Source of the DNA: Verrucomicrobiota bacterium
GTDB lineage: Bacteria; Verrucomicrobiota; Kiritimatiellia; RFP12; UBA1067
Length of the DNA: 58,290 nt
Reading direction: 5' to 3'
Assembly: GCA_023269675.1 (NCBI GenBank)
Contig: JAHFSX010000040.1
Location: forward strand, 1 to 58,290
Shown: in pieces, positions 1 to 9,653 of the stretch
Position numbering within the stretch: position 1 is the first letter of the stretch
Layout of the letters: each line of letters starts with the position of its first letter
Made by a program: the position numbers and the translations under genes
Notes under the pieces: model-generated
Seen by the model: only the letters and a program-made list of their open reading frames with translations
The model's database searches: none
Told to the model about the DNA's origin: nothing

Positions 1-18
1 GGGCGCTGCGTCAGCCCT

Positions 19-45
19 CCCGGAAAGCCCTTCGGGCTCTCCGGG
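19..45. repeat. GC-rich hairpin at window edge
   Basis: Two arms of about 11 bases (CCCGGAAAGCCC and GGCTCTCCGGG) pair around a short TTCG-type loop. No T-tract follows, so it could be a palindromic intergenic repeat or the stem of a terminator for a gene lying to the left of the window. Bases 46-241 hold no recognisable gene. Confidence 0.35.
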
Positions 46-241
46 TCCCAGGGCTTCCTCGCCTCCGTCCCCAACTTTTCCCATTTTCTCAGAAGCGTGC
101 ATTTCATTTTGCACTTCGCGCTGTCAACCCGGCACTCTGAATACCGTTGCAATTCGAGAGCGGAACGGAGAAACTGTGCGGCATTGGCTTGCACTCCGCG
201 CACTTATCTTGCGCACAGCCATGAGAACGGGGGACACTCAC

Positions 242-3200
242 ATGACCAATCGGAACCGGACACGCGCCGCCGCTTGGGCGGTCGCGTCAATCTGCACACT
301 TCTTTCCGCCGCAGCCGGTGCCGAACAGGCCGCGCCGCAGACGATCGAAAATCCGTCGCTGCGCGTCACCGTCGACCCGCAGGCCGGCACGCTCGACGTG
401 CTCGACAAGGCGAGCGGCCAGCGCTGGTTCTCGGCGCACGCGCGCAAGCCCGGCGGCGAGCCGCGCTTCCGCAGCCTGACCCGGACGGGCGAGGCCCTGA
501 GCCTCGAGGCCGACTTCGGCTGGACCGACAAGCAGCCCACCACCGTGCGCGTCACCCTGCGCCTGGCCGGACTGGCCGGCGACCTCGCCGTCGAGGCCGA
601 CATGGCCGACCGCAACGCCGCGATCAAGCCGTTCGTGTTTCTCGACCCGCTGGTGACCGACAGCGCCGCGGCCGCGCTCGTCGTCGCCGACTACAGCAAC
701 GGGCACCTCTATCCCGCGAACACCAACAAGCCGGCGCGCGCATACTTTGCCCTCTCGCGCATGGACATGCCGTGGATCGGCGTCTGCGACACGGCGCGCG
801 GCACCGGCTACATGATCCTCGTCGAGACGAGCGACGACGGCTCGCTCGACTGCCCCAGCTTCAAGGCCGCGGGCCGCGACTTCGCCGCGCCCCAGATCCA
901 CTGGGGCCCGAGCAAGGGCACCTTCGCCTACCCGCGCAAGCTGATCTACCACTTCGCGCCCCGCGGCGGCTACGTGGCCCTGGCCAAGCGCTACCGGGCC
1001 TACGCCCTTCAGCAGGGGCTGATCGTGCCGCTCGCCGAGAAGGTCAAGAAGAACCCGAACCTCGCGCGCCTGTTCGGCGCGCCCGACGTCTGGGGCGACG
1101 CCTCCCTCCGCTTCGCGCGCGAAGCCAAGGCCGCCGGCGTCGACAAGATGCTCATCCACGGGCGCGCCGCGCCCGACGAAATGAAGGCGATCAACGACCT
1201 CGGCTACCTCACCAGCGAATACGACAACTACACCGACGTCACGCCGCTCGCCACGACCGCGACGCCCGACTCCAGCCACGACCGCATCCCCGAGAGCGTG
1301 GCGCTCAAGGCCGACGGCCAGCGCATGACGGCGTGGCTGACCTTCGACAAAAAGCTGCAGTACATGAAGCGCTGCCCGGCGCTGTGGACCGACACTGCCA
1401 AGCGGGTCGTTCCCAAGCTGCTGGGCACGCATCCCTACCTGGGCCGCTTCGTCGACGTCACTACGGCGGAGGACCTCTACGAGTGCTACGACCCGAACCA
1501 CCCGCTCACGCGCGGACAGAAGCGCCAGTGCGGCGTGGACCTGCTGGCCTTCATGCGGTCGCAAAACCTGGTCGTCGGCGGCGAGCACGGCACCTGGTGG
1601 GGCGTGCCGCAGCAGGACTACATCGAAGGCATGATGAGCGGCGGCTACGCCTCGTGGCCGGCCGGCCACCTGCTCCATCCCAAGACCAAGGCCGACGCCT
1701 TCACCGGCCCGTGGGGCGACGGCTACGGCCCGTGGTCGAACTACGAGAAGTGGGGCATCGGCCACGCGACGCGCGTGCCGCTGTGGGAGCTCGTGTTCCA
1801 CGACTGCGTCGTCAGCACCTGGTACTGGGGCGACGCCAGCGACTTCCTGCTCCAGGCCGCGCCGGAAGTCACGCCGAAGAAGGACGCCTTCAACATTCTG
1901 TACGGCACGATCCCGCTCCTGTGGGCCAACGCCGAGGGCTCTTGGCCCACGCACCGCGACGTCTTCCTGCGCACCTACCGCAACACCTGCAAGCTGCATG
2001 AGGCCGTCGCCTGCGCCGAGCTGCTCAGCCACGAGTGGCTCACGCCCGACCGCGCGGTCCAGCGCACCCGCTTCTCCGACGGCACGGAGGTCGTGGTCAA
2101 CTTCGGCGAGCAGCCGGTTGACGCGACCGTCGGCCACGCAAGCTACCGCCTGCCGCAGAACGGCTGGGCCGCGAAGGGCCCGAAGATCGAGCAGTCGCTC
2201 GCCCTCGAAGGCGGCCGCGCGGTCACGACGATCCGCGCCCCAGGCTACCTCTTCTCCGACGCTTCGGGCGCCACGCTGACCCTGCGGCGCGCAGGCGACG
2301 AGCGCGTGCTGGTCCAGCTCGGCGCGGCTCCGAGCCCCGCGGCCCTGCCGCTCGCATCGTTTGCGCCGGGCTGGAGCGCGGCAACCACCCGGCTCTATCA
2401 GCTCAACGCAGACGGTGAGCGCGTGAAGCTACTCGAGGCGAGCCAGGTTGCGGGTGCATTCCAAGTGGGCCCCTTCCCTGAGGCGCTCGCCCTTGAGGCG
2501 GTCTGCGGCGCGCAGGCGGCCCAGCCCGACTTGATCGTGGACGGCCTCTCGCTAGGACCGGCGCAGCCCAAGCCGGGCGAGACGCTGACTGTGACCGTCA
2601 CCGTCCGCAACGCGGGCGGCGCCGCGGCCGACGACGTCGAGGTGGCCTGCTACGCAGATCGGGCGCAGCCCGGCCGCAAGTTGGCCGCCCAGCGCGTCTC
2701 GCTCCGGGCAGCGGGCCATTCCGGCCTGTTCGGCAAAGACGTCCGGGCGCTCACGTTCCGGCTCGACCCGGCGGCGATCGACGGCCACCGGGAGCTCATC
2801 GTCGCGGCCAACAGCGACGGCCGCGTAAAGGAGCTCTGCGCGGCCAACAACCGGGCGAGCCGCACGGTCGACGTGCCCGCCGACTACGCGGCGCGCTGGC
2901 AGCACCGCCGCACGCTCGCGGTCGAGGCGGGGCCGCTGGCCCGCGAGGACGAGCCGGTCGTCCTTCCCTCCGAGCTTCCCTCCACTGCGGACCCGGCCTC
3001 CGTGCGTCTGGTCGAGTGCGGCGCAGAAGGCCGGCTGCTGTCGCCCGTGCCCGCGCAGCTCGACACGCTCGCGGACAAATCCGAGCTGTGCCTCCTGCTC
3101 GCCGGCCACACGCCCGCCGGAGCGGTCCGGCGGTTTGCCGTCTTCTGGAACGACCGCGCGCCCGACGGCCAGCCGGGCCGCGTGCTGTCGACCTGTTCCG

Positions 3201-3895
3201 GGCTGTGGCGCCCCGAGGACTCCGCGGCGGAAGGCGAAACCTATCGCGTGCGTCTCTGCAACGGCGTGCTGACCGACCTCGCCGCCCGGAGCAACGGACA
3301 GGCGGACGCGCCCTTCATTTCGAAGCTCATGGTCTCGTCCAAAGAGACCGGCTGGACCGACGAGCCGGGCGCAGTCGAGCGCTGCGACGTGCGCGCGTCG
3401 GGGCCGGTGCGCGCGGTCGTCGCCCTACGCAAGGCGCTGAACGCGGGCTACGCGTACGAAAAGACCTACGCCTTCTATCCCCGCCGGATCGACGTGCTCG
3501 CCTCGATCAACAAGCCGCTCTCGCAGTTGAGCCGCGCCTACTACGCGCAGCCCGGACAGTATGCCGACAACGCCGGCACGCGCGCCACCGTCGACGGGCA
3601 CGGCGACGACGAGGGCGTCCTGGGCAAGAACCCCAAGCCGCTCTGGTACGCCGTGTACGCGGAGCGCTGGGCGCACGCCTGCATCGCGCTGTCGCCGTTC
3701 CGGGGCCTCGCCTATTGGGACGCCGGTGGCAGCTGGGGTGGCATCGGGCTGGACACAGGCTCGCGCGAGAACGTGCGCATGAGCTACGTGGTGCACCCCG
3801 GCGCGCAAGACGCGGCCTTCGCCGAAGCCGACTACCGTCAGCTGGCCGCACCGCCCAGCGCCCGCTGGGAGCGTGGGCCGGAAGACCAACGCTAG
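242..3895 (+). CDS. secreted GH129-like glycoside hydrolase with CARDB domain
   Basis: A 1217-residue exported protein. I start it at ATG 242, which has GGGGGA seven bases upstream and is followed at once by a signal peptide (MTNRNRTRAAAWAVAS, hydrophobic core, AAAGA cleavage region); an in-frame start at 176 would precede the signal. The first 720 residues resemble the GH101/GH129 clan of alpha-N-acetylgalactosaminidases: a beta-sandwich, a TIM-barrel with Asp in FVDVTTAE (about residue 404) and Glu in GGEHGTWWG (about 447) as candidate nucleophile and acid/base, then an all-beta C-terminal domain. Residues 762-870 are CARDB-like (PDLIVDGLSLGPAQPKPGE). The last 350 residues are beta-rich and not identified. 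It probably attacks host- or algal-derived glycans in the periplasm or outside the cell. The family assignment is from motif memory and moderately sure; the export call is firm. Confidence 0.65.
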   Translation: MTNRNRTRAAAWAVASICTLLSAAAGAEQAAPQTIENPSLRVTVDPQAGTLDVLDKASGQRWFSAHARKPGGEPRFRSLTRTGEALSLEADFGWTDKQPTTVRVTLRLAGLAGDLAVEADMADRNAAIKPFVFLDPLVTDSAAAALVVADYSNGHLYPANTNKPARAYFALSRMDMPWIGVCDTARGTGYMILVETSDDGSLDCPSFKAAGRDFAAPQIHWGPSKGTFAYPRKLIYHFAPRGGYVALAKRYRAYALQQGLIVPLAEKVKKNPNLARLFGAPDVWGDASLRFAREAKAAGVDKMLIHGRAAPDEMKAINDLGYLTSEYDNYTDVTPLATTATPDSSHDRIPESVALKADGQRMTAWLTFDKKLQYMKRCPALWTDTAKRVVPKLLGTHPYLGRFVDVTTAEDLYECYDPNHPLTRGQKRQCGVDLLAFMRSQNLVVGGEHGTWWGVPQQDYIEGMMSGGYASWPAGHLLHPKTKADAFTGPWGDGYGPWSNYEKWGIGHATRVPLWELVFHDCVVSTWYWGDASDFLLQAAPEVTPKKDAFNILYGTIPLLWANAEGSWPTHRDVFLRTYRNTCKLHEAVACAELLSHEWLTPDRAVQRTRFSDGTEVVVNFGEQPVDATVGHASYRLPQNGWAAKGPKIEQSLALEGGRAVTTIRAPGYLFSDASGATLTLRRAGDERVLVQLGAAPSPAALPLASFAPGWSAATTRLYQLNADGERVKLLEASQVAGAFQVGPFPEALALEAVCGAQAAQPDLIVDGLSLGPAQPKPGETLTVTVTVRNAGGAAADDVEVACYADRAQPGRKLAAQRVSLRAAGHSGLFGKDVRALTFRLDPAAIDGHRELIVAANSDGRVKELCAANNRASRTVDVPADYAARWQHRRTLAVEAGPLAREDEPVVLPSELPSTADPASVRLVECGAEGRLLSPVPAQLDTLADKSELCLLLAGHTPAGAVRRFAVFWNDRAPDGQPGRVLSTCSGLWRPEDSAAEGETYRVRLCNGVLTDLAARSNGQADAPFISKLMVSSKETGWTDEPGAVERCDVRASGPVRAVVALRKALNAGYAYEKTYAFYPRRIDVLASINKPLSQLSRAYYAQPGQYADNAGTRATVDGHGDDEGVLGKNPKPLWYAVYAERWAHACIALSPFRGLAYWDAGGSWGGIGLDTGSRENVRMSYVVHPGAQDAAFAEADYRQLAAPPSARWERGPEDQR

Positions 3896-3922
3896 GACTT
3901 TTCTTTAACATGCCCCTTCGCC

Positions 3923-6424
3923 TCATTCGCGGCGCGCAGGGTCCTTGGATGCTACGCCGCCGACCGAGAAAGGCTGAAAGCTTTTTTGCGCGAAGTCATA
4001 CAGGGCATTCCGCCAGTGCGTCGCATCGTGACCGTTGCCGTCAACGTGCCAGACGTGCGGTACGCCCTTTTCCTCCAGGTATGTGTGCAGGCCCTGACTG
4101 ATGTTGATCAATCCATCCCGGCTGCCGCAGGAGAGCCACATCAGCTTCAACAGCCGTTTCGCATTCTCCGGATCAGGCACAAGTTCGGCCGGCGGCAGGG
4201 TGTTCGGTGCGGAGGAGAAACCGCCGAGCCATGCGAACGTCTCCAGATGCGTGAGCCCGATGTTCAGGGTCTGTCCGCCGCCCATTGACAGGCCGGCCAG
4301 AGCACGGTGCTCTCGGTCGGCCTGCACGCTGTAGCGCGACTCGATCGCGGGAATCACATCGTCCAGCAAGTCGCGCTCGAACGTCGCGAACGCCGGCGCC
4401 GCGGCAAAGAGGTCGCCTACGGGACGATCATTCTTTTGCGCGCGTCCGTTCGGCATCACGATGATCATCGGCACCGCCCTGCCGTCGGCGATCAGGTTGT
4501 CGAGCAGGACGTCCGGCGTCGCATATCGCTCCCACTCGGTCTCGTCTCCGCCGATGCCATGCAGAAGGTACAGGACCGGATACTTCGTCTCCTGAGAATA
4601 GCCCGGCGGCGTATAGACCTGCATCCGCCTCCTCGCCCCTACCGTCTTCGAATCGTAGTCCACCATTTCCAGCCGGCCGTGCGGGATGTTGTCCCGCCGC
4701 ATGGCGAAACCGGCGGGCGGATCCTCGAACGCGGGCCTGTCGTCCGGGCCGAGGACGATCGGCCTGCCGAACGCGGCCCGCGGTCCCGGCGACAAACCGG
4801 CATGCGACGGACCGACCGCCGACCCTGCGGGCTCACCCGTGCTCTGCGAACGCGCGACAGGCCGGAAGAAATCGAAGTCAACGAAGCCCCCCGAAGTTTG
4901 GGTCGCGAAGTTGAAAAGACTGAAGCGATAGCCCATGAAATGCGGAAGGGTGTATTCCATCTTGAGGGTCCCGCCGATGGCCGTCCAGGTCTTCCCGTCG
5001 AGGCTGTAGAAGAAGTTGGCCTTGTCCGCGCGATCCTTGAAGTCGCAGTCCACCCTTAGAAAGACGACCTTCCGGTGCGCGAGCGGAACCATCTCGATGT
5101 CGACGGGCGAGTCGGACTCAGCGCTTACCATCACAATCGCCCGGCCATTGCCGTCAGACTTCACGCCGACCCATCCGTATTTCTTCTGCAGCAGCGCGAG
5201 GCCTGCGCAGTCTCCCTCCTTCATGTTGCTCACATCGATCGAGGTGCTGGCCGAGCACTCCGGCCCAAACGTCCGCTGCGTCAGTGTATTTCGCGCCGCG
5301 AGGAGCTCCGTGTCAACCCGCCCGGCTGTGAGCCGCAGGAACCCCGGGCGCTGCGTGAGCGACCAGAACCGGGCGTCGGGGTTGTGGTTCCACTGCCAGG
5401 CCAGCGGCAGCGCGGGCGCGAGAGAGCGGCGTTCGAACTCATCCGCGGCGACGATGCCCGGAATGCAGCCCGTGCTGGCCGGCAGGCCCAACGCGTCCGG
5501 AACTCGGCCCGCCTTGCCCAGCACCGGCCACCCATCTTCCCAAGTGACCGGGACGAGATAAGGAATGCGCCCCACCGCGCCGCAGTCCTGGAACAGGTAG
5601 GCATACCATACGCCCTGCGGCGTATCGATGAGCCCGCCCTGGGCCACGCCCTTATCCTGCAAGGCGACCCGGCCCTCGTACGGGCCGGTGAGCGCGTCAG
5701 ACCGGTGCACGATGACGGTGCGCATGCCGCCCTTGGGCCAGACAATGTTGAACAGATAGTACCGCCCGTTGATCTTGTGCATCTGAGAGCCCTCAGCCGC
5801 AAGGCCGACATGGGGGCCAGCCACCCGGCTAGCATCCTCGATGAGCACCTTGTCAAGTCCGCCTGGCTTGATGGCCAAGGCATCGGCGGTCAGCTCGATA
5901 CTCTTGATCCGGCCGCTCCCATAGATCATGTAGACGCGACCGTCGTCATCGAAGAACAGCGAGTGGTCATGCAGCGCAGGCGTGAAGGATGCGACCTTCC
6001 ACGGCCCCTTCTCGACATCCTTCGTGGTGTAGACATACGTCTTCCCCGTGGTGCCGGAGAAGGTTGTGGCGTAATACGTGCTGCCGTGATAGCGGAGGCT
6101 GCTGGCCCAGGAGCCACGGCCGTAAGCGTTCTTCCCGTTGTCGAGGTTAAGCTCATCCGCATCGGCGAGGATGTCATACGCATAGCCCACGAGCCGCCAG
6201 TTCACGAGGTCCTGTGATTTCATGATCGGCAGCCCCGGGCTCAGGTGCATCGTGGTGCTGCTCATGTAGTAAGCGTCCCCCACGCGGATCATGGCCAGAT
6301 CGGGCACGTCGGCGTAGAGGGCCGGGTTGCGGGCCTCGGCACGGGAGCATAGGGGAAGCGAGAGCCACACAAGAGACGCAGCCGTGGCCCACGCAAGGAC
6401 GCTCTTCATAAGTTTCATCAGCAC
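3923..6424 (-). CDS. exported GH43 / CE1 bifunctional hemicellulase
   Basis: An 833-residue secreted fusion. Residues 1-31 are a signal peptide. Residues 33-330 form a GH43-type five-bladed propeller (YADVPDLAMIRVGDAYYMSS with the general-base Asp, a middle Asp in HDHSLFFDDDG, and an acid Glu in AAEGSQMHKINGRYYLF). Residues 345-530 look like the beta-sandwich often following GH43 beta-xylosidases and arabinofuranosidases. After a Pro/Gly-rich linker, residues 590-815 are a CE1/esterase-D-like alpha/beta hydrolase with oxyanion region YLLHGIGGDETEW, nucleophile Ser713 in GLSMGGGQ and a late His in NGHDATHW. Joining a debranching glycosidase to a feruloyl/acetyl-type esterase suggests attack on esterified arabinoxylan; exact substrates are inferred. 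Its stop lies 27 bases from the convergent stop of the preceding gene. Confidence 0.85.
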   Translation of the reverse strand: MLMKLMKSVLAWATAASLVWLSLPLCSRAEARNPALYADVPDLAMIRVGDAYYMSSTTMHLSPGLPIMKSQDLVNWRLVGYAYDILADADELNLDNGKNAYGRGSWASSLRYHGSTYYATTFSGTTGKTYVYTTKDVEKGPWKVASFTPALHDHSLFFDDDGRVYMIYGSGRIKSIELTADALAIKPGGLDKVLIEDASRVAGPHVGLAAEGSQMHKINGRYYLFNIVWPKGGMRTVIVHRSDALTGPYEGRVALQDKGVAQGGLIDTPQGVWYAYLFQDCGAVGRIPYLVPVTWEDGWPVLGKAGRVPDALGLPASTGCIPGIVAADEFERRSLAPALPLAWQWNHNPDARFWSLTQRPGFLRLTAGRVDTELLAARNTLTQRTFGPECSASTSIDVSNMKEGDCAGLALLQKKYGWVGVKSDGNGRAIVMVSAESDSPVDIEMVPLAHRKVVFLRVDCDFKDRADKANFFYSLDGKTWTAIGGTLKMEYTLPHFMGYRFSLFNFATQTSGGFVDFDFFRPVARSQSTGEPAGSAVGPSHAGLSPGPRAAFGRPIVLGPDDRPAFEDPPAGFAMRRDNIPHGRLEMVDYDSKTVGARRRMQVYTPPGYSQETKYPVLYLLHGIGGDETEWERYATPDVLLDNLIADGRAVPMIIVMPNGRAQKNDRPVGDLFAAAPAFATFERDLLDDVIPAIESRYSVQADREHRALAGLSMGGGQTLNIGLTHLETFAWLGGFSSAPNTLPPAELVPDPENAKRLLKLMWLSCGSRDGLINISQGLHTYLEEKGVPHVWHVDGNGHDATHWRNALYDFAQKSFQPFSVGGVASKDPARRE

Positions 6425-7078
6425 CCGATCCGTTCGCGCCGTTCACCCAGTTCCGCTGAGGCAGCCGTTATCCTCACGGCTCTTCCCATGGCGTATGTTA
6501 GCGTTTTTGTGGCCCGTTAAGAAATTGGACTTTTTGCAATTTGCATTGAACTTATCGCAACTTCATCTCAGGCAGGCAACAGGCTTCTACAGGAGGTGGT
6601 CGAGGGACAGAGAACGCTTCAATTATCTGTCACTTAATTCTCTTCTTCCCTTCGCGAAGGGCGCTCTGAAATGCCTGTCGGAGCTCAAACAGGCTCCCAG
6701 GCGTTAAACCGCCCTCCCGCCGGCGGGTGCGGAAACGGTTGTAAGAAGCTAACTCGGAAAAAACACCCGCCATACATCCGCGCCACATACAGGGCAAGGT
6801 CACATCCATTTGTCGATTCCGCTGAAAAAGCCGGGGAGCGGCGGTGAATCGAACGGAATGCCCTCAAGGGCACACGTCAAACGGGTGCGAATCGTTCGTA
6901 GTGGCGCCGTCAGGCGCTTAAAGCCGACTTCTTCAGCGCAACCCATTTGTCCCGATACGACCCGATCCCTCCCATGACGGGACAACGGAACTAACCGTAC
7001 TCCACCGGGGTGGTTTAAACTGGCGTATTTCGAGGCGATTCTTTATGGTTTGAGCCAATCACCAACAAAGGGACGGAC
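6425..7078. other. 654-bp divergent intergenic region
   Basis: This lies between the start of the GH43-CE1 gene and the start of the HzsA-related gene, so it should carry promoters for both. I see a small hairpin at 6464-6480 (GCCGT...ACGGC), AT-rich stretches with repeated TTGCA-like words around 6530-6560, and a GC-rich inverted motif near 6900-6925 (GTGGCGCCGTCAGGCGC). No open reading frame here has a credible ribosome site and protein-like composition, and I cannot name a convincing -35/-10 pair. Confidence 0.4.
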
Positions 7079-9478
7079 ATGGGAATGAAGCCGGCAATAG
7101 GTGTCATACTCTGCGCAGTCTTGTGCGTTCAGGCTGGACAAGATGAATTCGAACGGGAATATCGCATTCTGGACATGCAGATTCATGCAAAACCGGTTAT
7201 CGGGAAAGGCGCGGATACAGAAGCGGTTCGTCGTCAGCAGGTTTATAATGCCGCGGCGCTGATCCAGCCGACGGACCGCGATCCGCTCGACATTGTTTTG
7301 CGGCGCGGAGACGCCTTGCTGGCCGATTTGGGACAGAGTTCGGAGGCGTGGGCCCAGATCAAGCAAGAGGCTCAAACGGCGGCGGATCGCCATGCGCTCT
7401 ATTTGCGGGCCTGTGCGGTGCGCCGAACCCTTGCCTTCTCCAATCCGCTTCTCAAAGCCATCCCGCGCCTGCTCTTTGTGACGCGCGAAGCGCTGCTGAC
7501 CGATGAGAACAAGTATGGAAACCATATTATCGACCAATATTTCGGCTTCAATGCGTCGCGCGGTCGCACGCTTACAGGAAATGGGCTCTTCGTTCTCGAA
7601 AACCCTTTCAGCGATCAGCCGGTTGCGCGCGATGTGTTGAACAGCGCCCTCTCAGACCGTGGCGGCTTTCTCGCCCCGGAGGTCTCCTTTGACGGGCAGG
7701 AGATTCTCTTCTGCTACACCGACGGGGAACGTCCGGACCGCGTCTGGACCGAGAAGAGCTGCTTCCATATCTACCGGGTGAAAGCGGATGGGTCGGGCCT
7801 GACACAGTTGACCCAAGGCCCGGTGAACGACCTCTTCCCGTGCTGGCTGCCCAGCGGACGGATCATGTTCGTTTCGGAGCGGCGCGGCGGTTTCGGACGT
7901 TGCCACCCGGTGCCTAAACCCAGCTTCACCCTCTTTTCCATGTTGGCAGACGGCAGCGACATGACGCGGCTCAGCCCGCATGAGACCAATGAGTGGATGC
8001 CGAGCGTGGACCATGCCGGGATGGTGATTTACACGCGCTGGGACTATGTGGATCGCGGAGCCTTGCAGGCGCACCATCCGTGGATCGTCTACCCGGACGG
8101 CCGCGATGCGCGGGCGATCGGCGGCAACACGCATGCCTCGATTCACAACTATCCGAATGCGGTCATGGACCTGCGCGCGATTCCGGGGTCGCACCTCTAT
8201 TCCGCCTTGGCCATGGGACACCACACGGAGTCGCGCGGCTCGATCATTGTGTATGATCCGCGCATTCCGGACGACGACCAAATGGCACAGGTGAAGCGCG
8301 TGACGCCAGACCAGCTCTTTGTGGAGGCGGAAGTCGCTCTCGGACAGCGCACGGCCAAGTACGCTTCGCCGTATCCGCTCTCCGACAAATACTACCTGTG
8401 CGTCTACGATGGCGACGCCTCAGACCAGTACGGGAAGCCGGTTGATCTGGCTGCGCGCAACTATGCCATCGTGCTGCTGGATGTTTTCGGGAACCGCGAA
8501 GTGCTTTACCGCAATCCGCACATTTCGTGCCTGAGCCCGCAGCCGCTGATGGCGCGGCCGAAACCGTCGGTCATGGCACACGGCACGCTGGTCGGATTGC
8601 CGCCTGATGCGCAGGGCAAGCCGCAGCGCGCCCTGCCGAAAGACCAGTTGCCCAAGACCGCCGTGGTCGGCTTGCGCAACGTCTACAACAGCCGGCGCCC
8701 GCTGCCGCCAGGCGAGCCGATTACGCAGCTGCGCATCTGGCAGGTGTTGCCGAAAACCGAACCGATCGAATCGCATCCGCGCATCGGAGCTGGCCACCAG
8801 AAGGGCGCCAAGGCCTGTTTGGGCACGGTGCCGGTGGAGAGCGACGGCAGCGCCTATTTCACGGTGCCGGTCAACGTGCCGATTCTCTTTCAGGCGCTGA
8901 CGGCGGACGGCACGGCCTTACAGGGCATGCGCAGCGTGACGTATACGGCGCCGGGCGAACAGCTGATGTGCAACGGCTGCCACGACCAGCGCGTCGGCGC
9001 CCCGTTGCCGGCCGGACAGCCGCTGGCCATGAAGCGCCGGCCTTCGGCCCTTGTGCCGGAGCCGGAGGGAACCAATCCCTTCAGCTATCCGCGTCTGATC
9101 CAGCCGGTTTTGGAAGCCAAATGCGCGCAGTGCCATGTCCAGGCGCGTGCGCAAGGGAAAAAGGCGCCGGACCTGTGCGCAGGAGATTGGAAAACGGAGA
9201 AGAACCACTTCTATACGTCCTTCAACGCGCTGCGGCCCTACGTGCACGTGTATGACAACTACTACTGGACCGAACCGTACACCGTGCCGGGCCAGTTTGG
9301 CGCGCGGGCTTCCAAGCTCTACCGCATGCTGAAAGCGGGCCACCATGAGGTGGCGCTGAGCGGTGACGAGTGGCGCCGATTGATTGTGTGGATGGACTCC
9401 AACATGCTGTTCTTCGGCCACGATGCGGCGATTGAGCGTCAGGCCGCCGGTGAGGTTGTCCCGATTCCGATGATGTGA
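7079..9478 (+). CDS. HzsA-related exported c-type cytochrome with TolB-like repeats
   Basis: A 799-residue exported protein starting at ATG 7079 with AAAGGGA upstream; MGMKPAIGVILCAVLCVQA is a signal peptide. Residues 195-330 carry TolB/PD40-type beta-propeller repeats (FDGQEILFCYTD, KADGSGLTQLT, LADGSDMTRLS). Two haem c motifs follow, CNGCH near residue 631 and CAQCH near 682. The order and spacing match the HzsA-related proteins common in Planctomycetes, Verrucomicrobia and Kiritimatiellota, named after the hydrazine synthase alpha subunit. No hydrazine synthase beta or gamma gene is near, so hydrazine chemistry is not implied; electron transfer or sugar oxidation in the periplasm is a guess. 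It is monocistronic, with 175 bases to the next gene on the same strand. Confidence 0.75.
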   Translation: MGMKPAIGVILCAVLCVQAGQDEFEREYRILDMQIHAKPVIGKGADTEAVRRQQVYNAAALIQPTDRDPLDIVLRRGDALLADLGQSSEAWAQIKQEAQTAADRHALYLRACAVRRTLAFSNPLLKAIPRLLFVTREALLTDENKYGNHIIDQYFGFNASRGRTLTGNGLFVLENPFSDQPVARDVLNSALSDRGGFLAPEVSFDGQEILFCYTDGERPDRVWTEKSCFHIYRVKADGSGLTQLTQGPVNDLFPCWLPSGRIMFVSERRGGFGRCHPVPKPSFTLFSMLADGSDMTRLSPHETNEWMPSVDHAGMVIYTRWDYVDRGALQAHHPWIVYPDGRDARAIGGNTHASIHNYPNAVMDLRAIPGSHLYSALAMGHHTESRGSIIVYDPRIPDDDQMAQVKRVTPDQLFVEAEVALGQRTAKYASPYPLSDKYYLCVYDGDASDQYGKPVDLAARNYAIVLLDVFGNREVLYRNPHISCLSPQPLMARPKPSVMAHGTLVGLPPDAQGKPQRALPKDQLPKTAVVGLRNVYNSRRPLPPGEPITQLRIWQVLPKTEPIESHPRIGAGHQKGAKACLGTVPVESDGSAYFTVPVNVPILFQALTADGTALQGMRSVTYTAPGEQLMCNGCHDQRVGAPLPAGQPLAMKRRPSALVPEPEGTNPFSYPRLIQPVLEAKCAQCHVQARAQGKKAPDLCAGDWKTEKNHFYTSFNALRPYVHVYDNYYWTEPYTVPGQFGARASKLYRMLKAGHHEVALSGDEWRRLIVWMDSNMLFFGHDAAIERQAAGEVVPIPMM

Positions 9479-9653
9479 ACTGACCGCCAACGACCGGCCG
9501 CGAATGGCGCTCAAATGAAATGAGTCCAAGGGCCGTCGCTGTCACATTGGACATTTTCTGCGTGGCTTGCCTTTCATTTCGCGCTTCGCGGAAAAGCAAC
9601 TTCGAGAGGTTTGCAATGGGCGGTGATCCGCGCTTCTGCTAAAATACAGAGGT

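Noticed and set aside
97..2137. Long frames on both strands overlapping the GH129-like gene
   Set aside because: They are Arg/Ala/Gly-rich products of high-GC DNA read out of phase, without a signal peptide, motifs or ribosome site; the chosen frame has all three.
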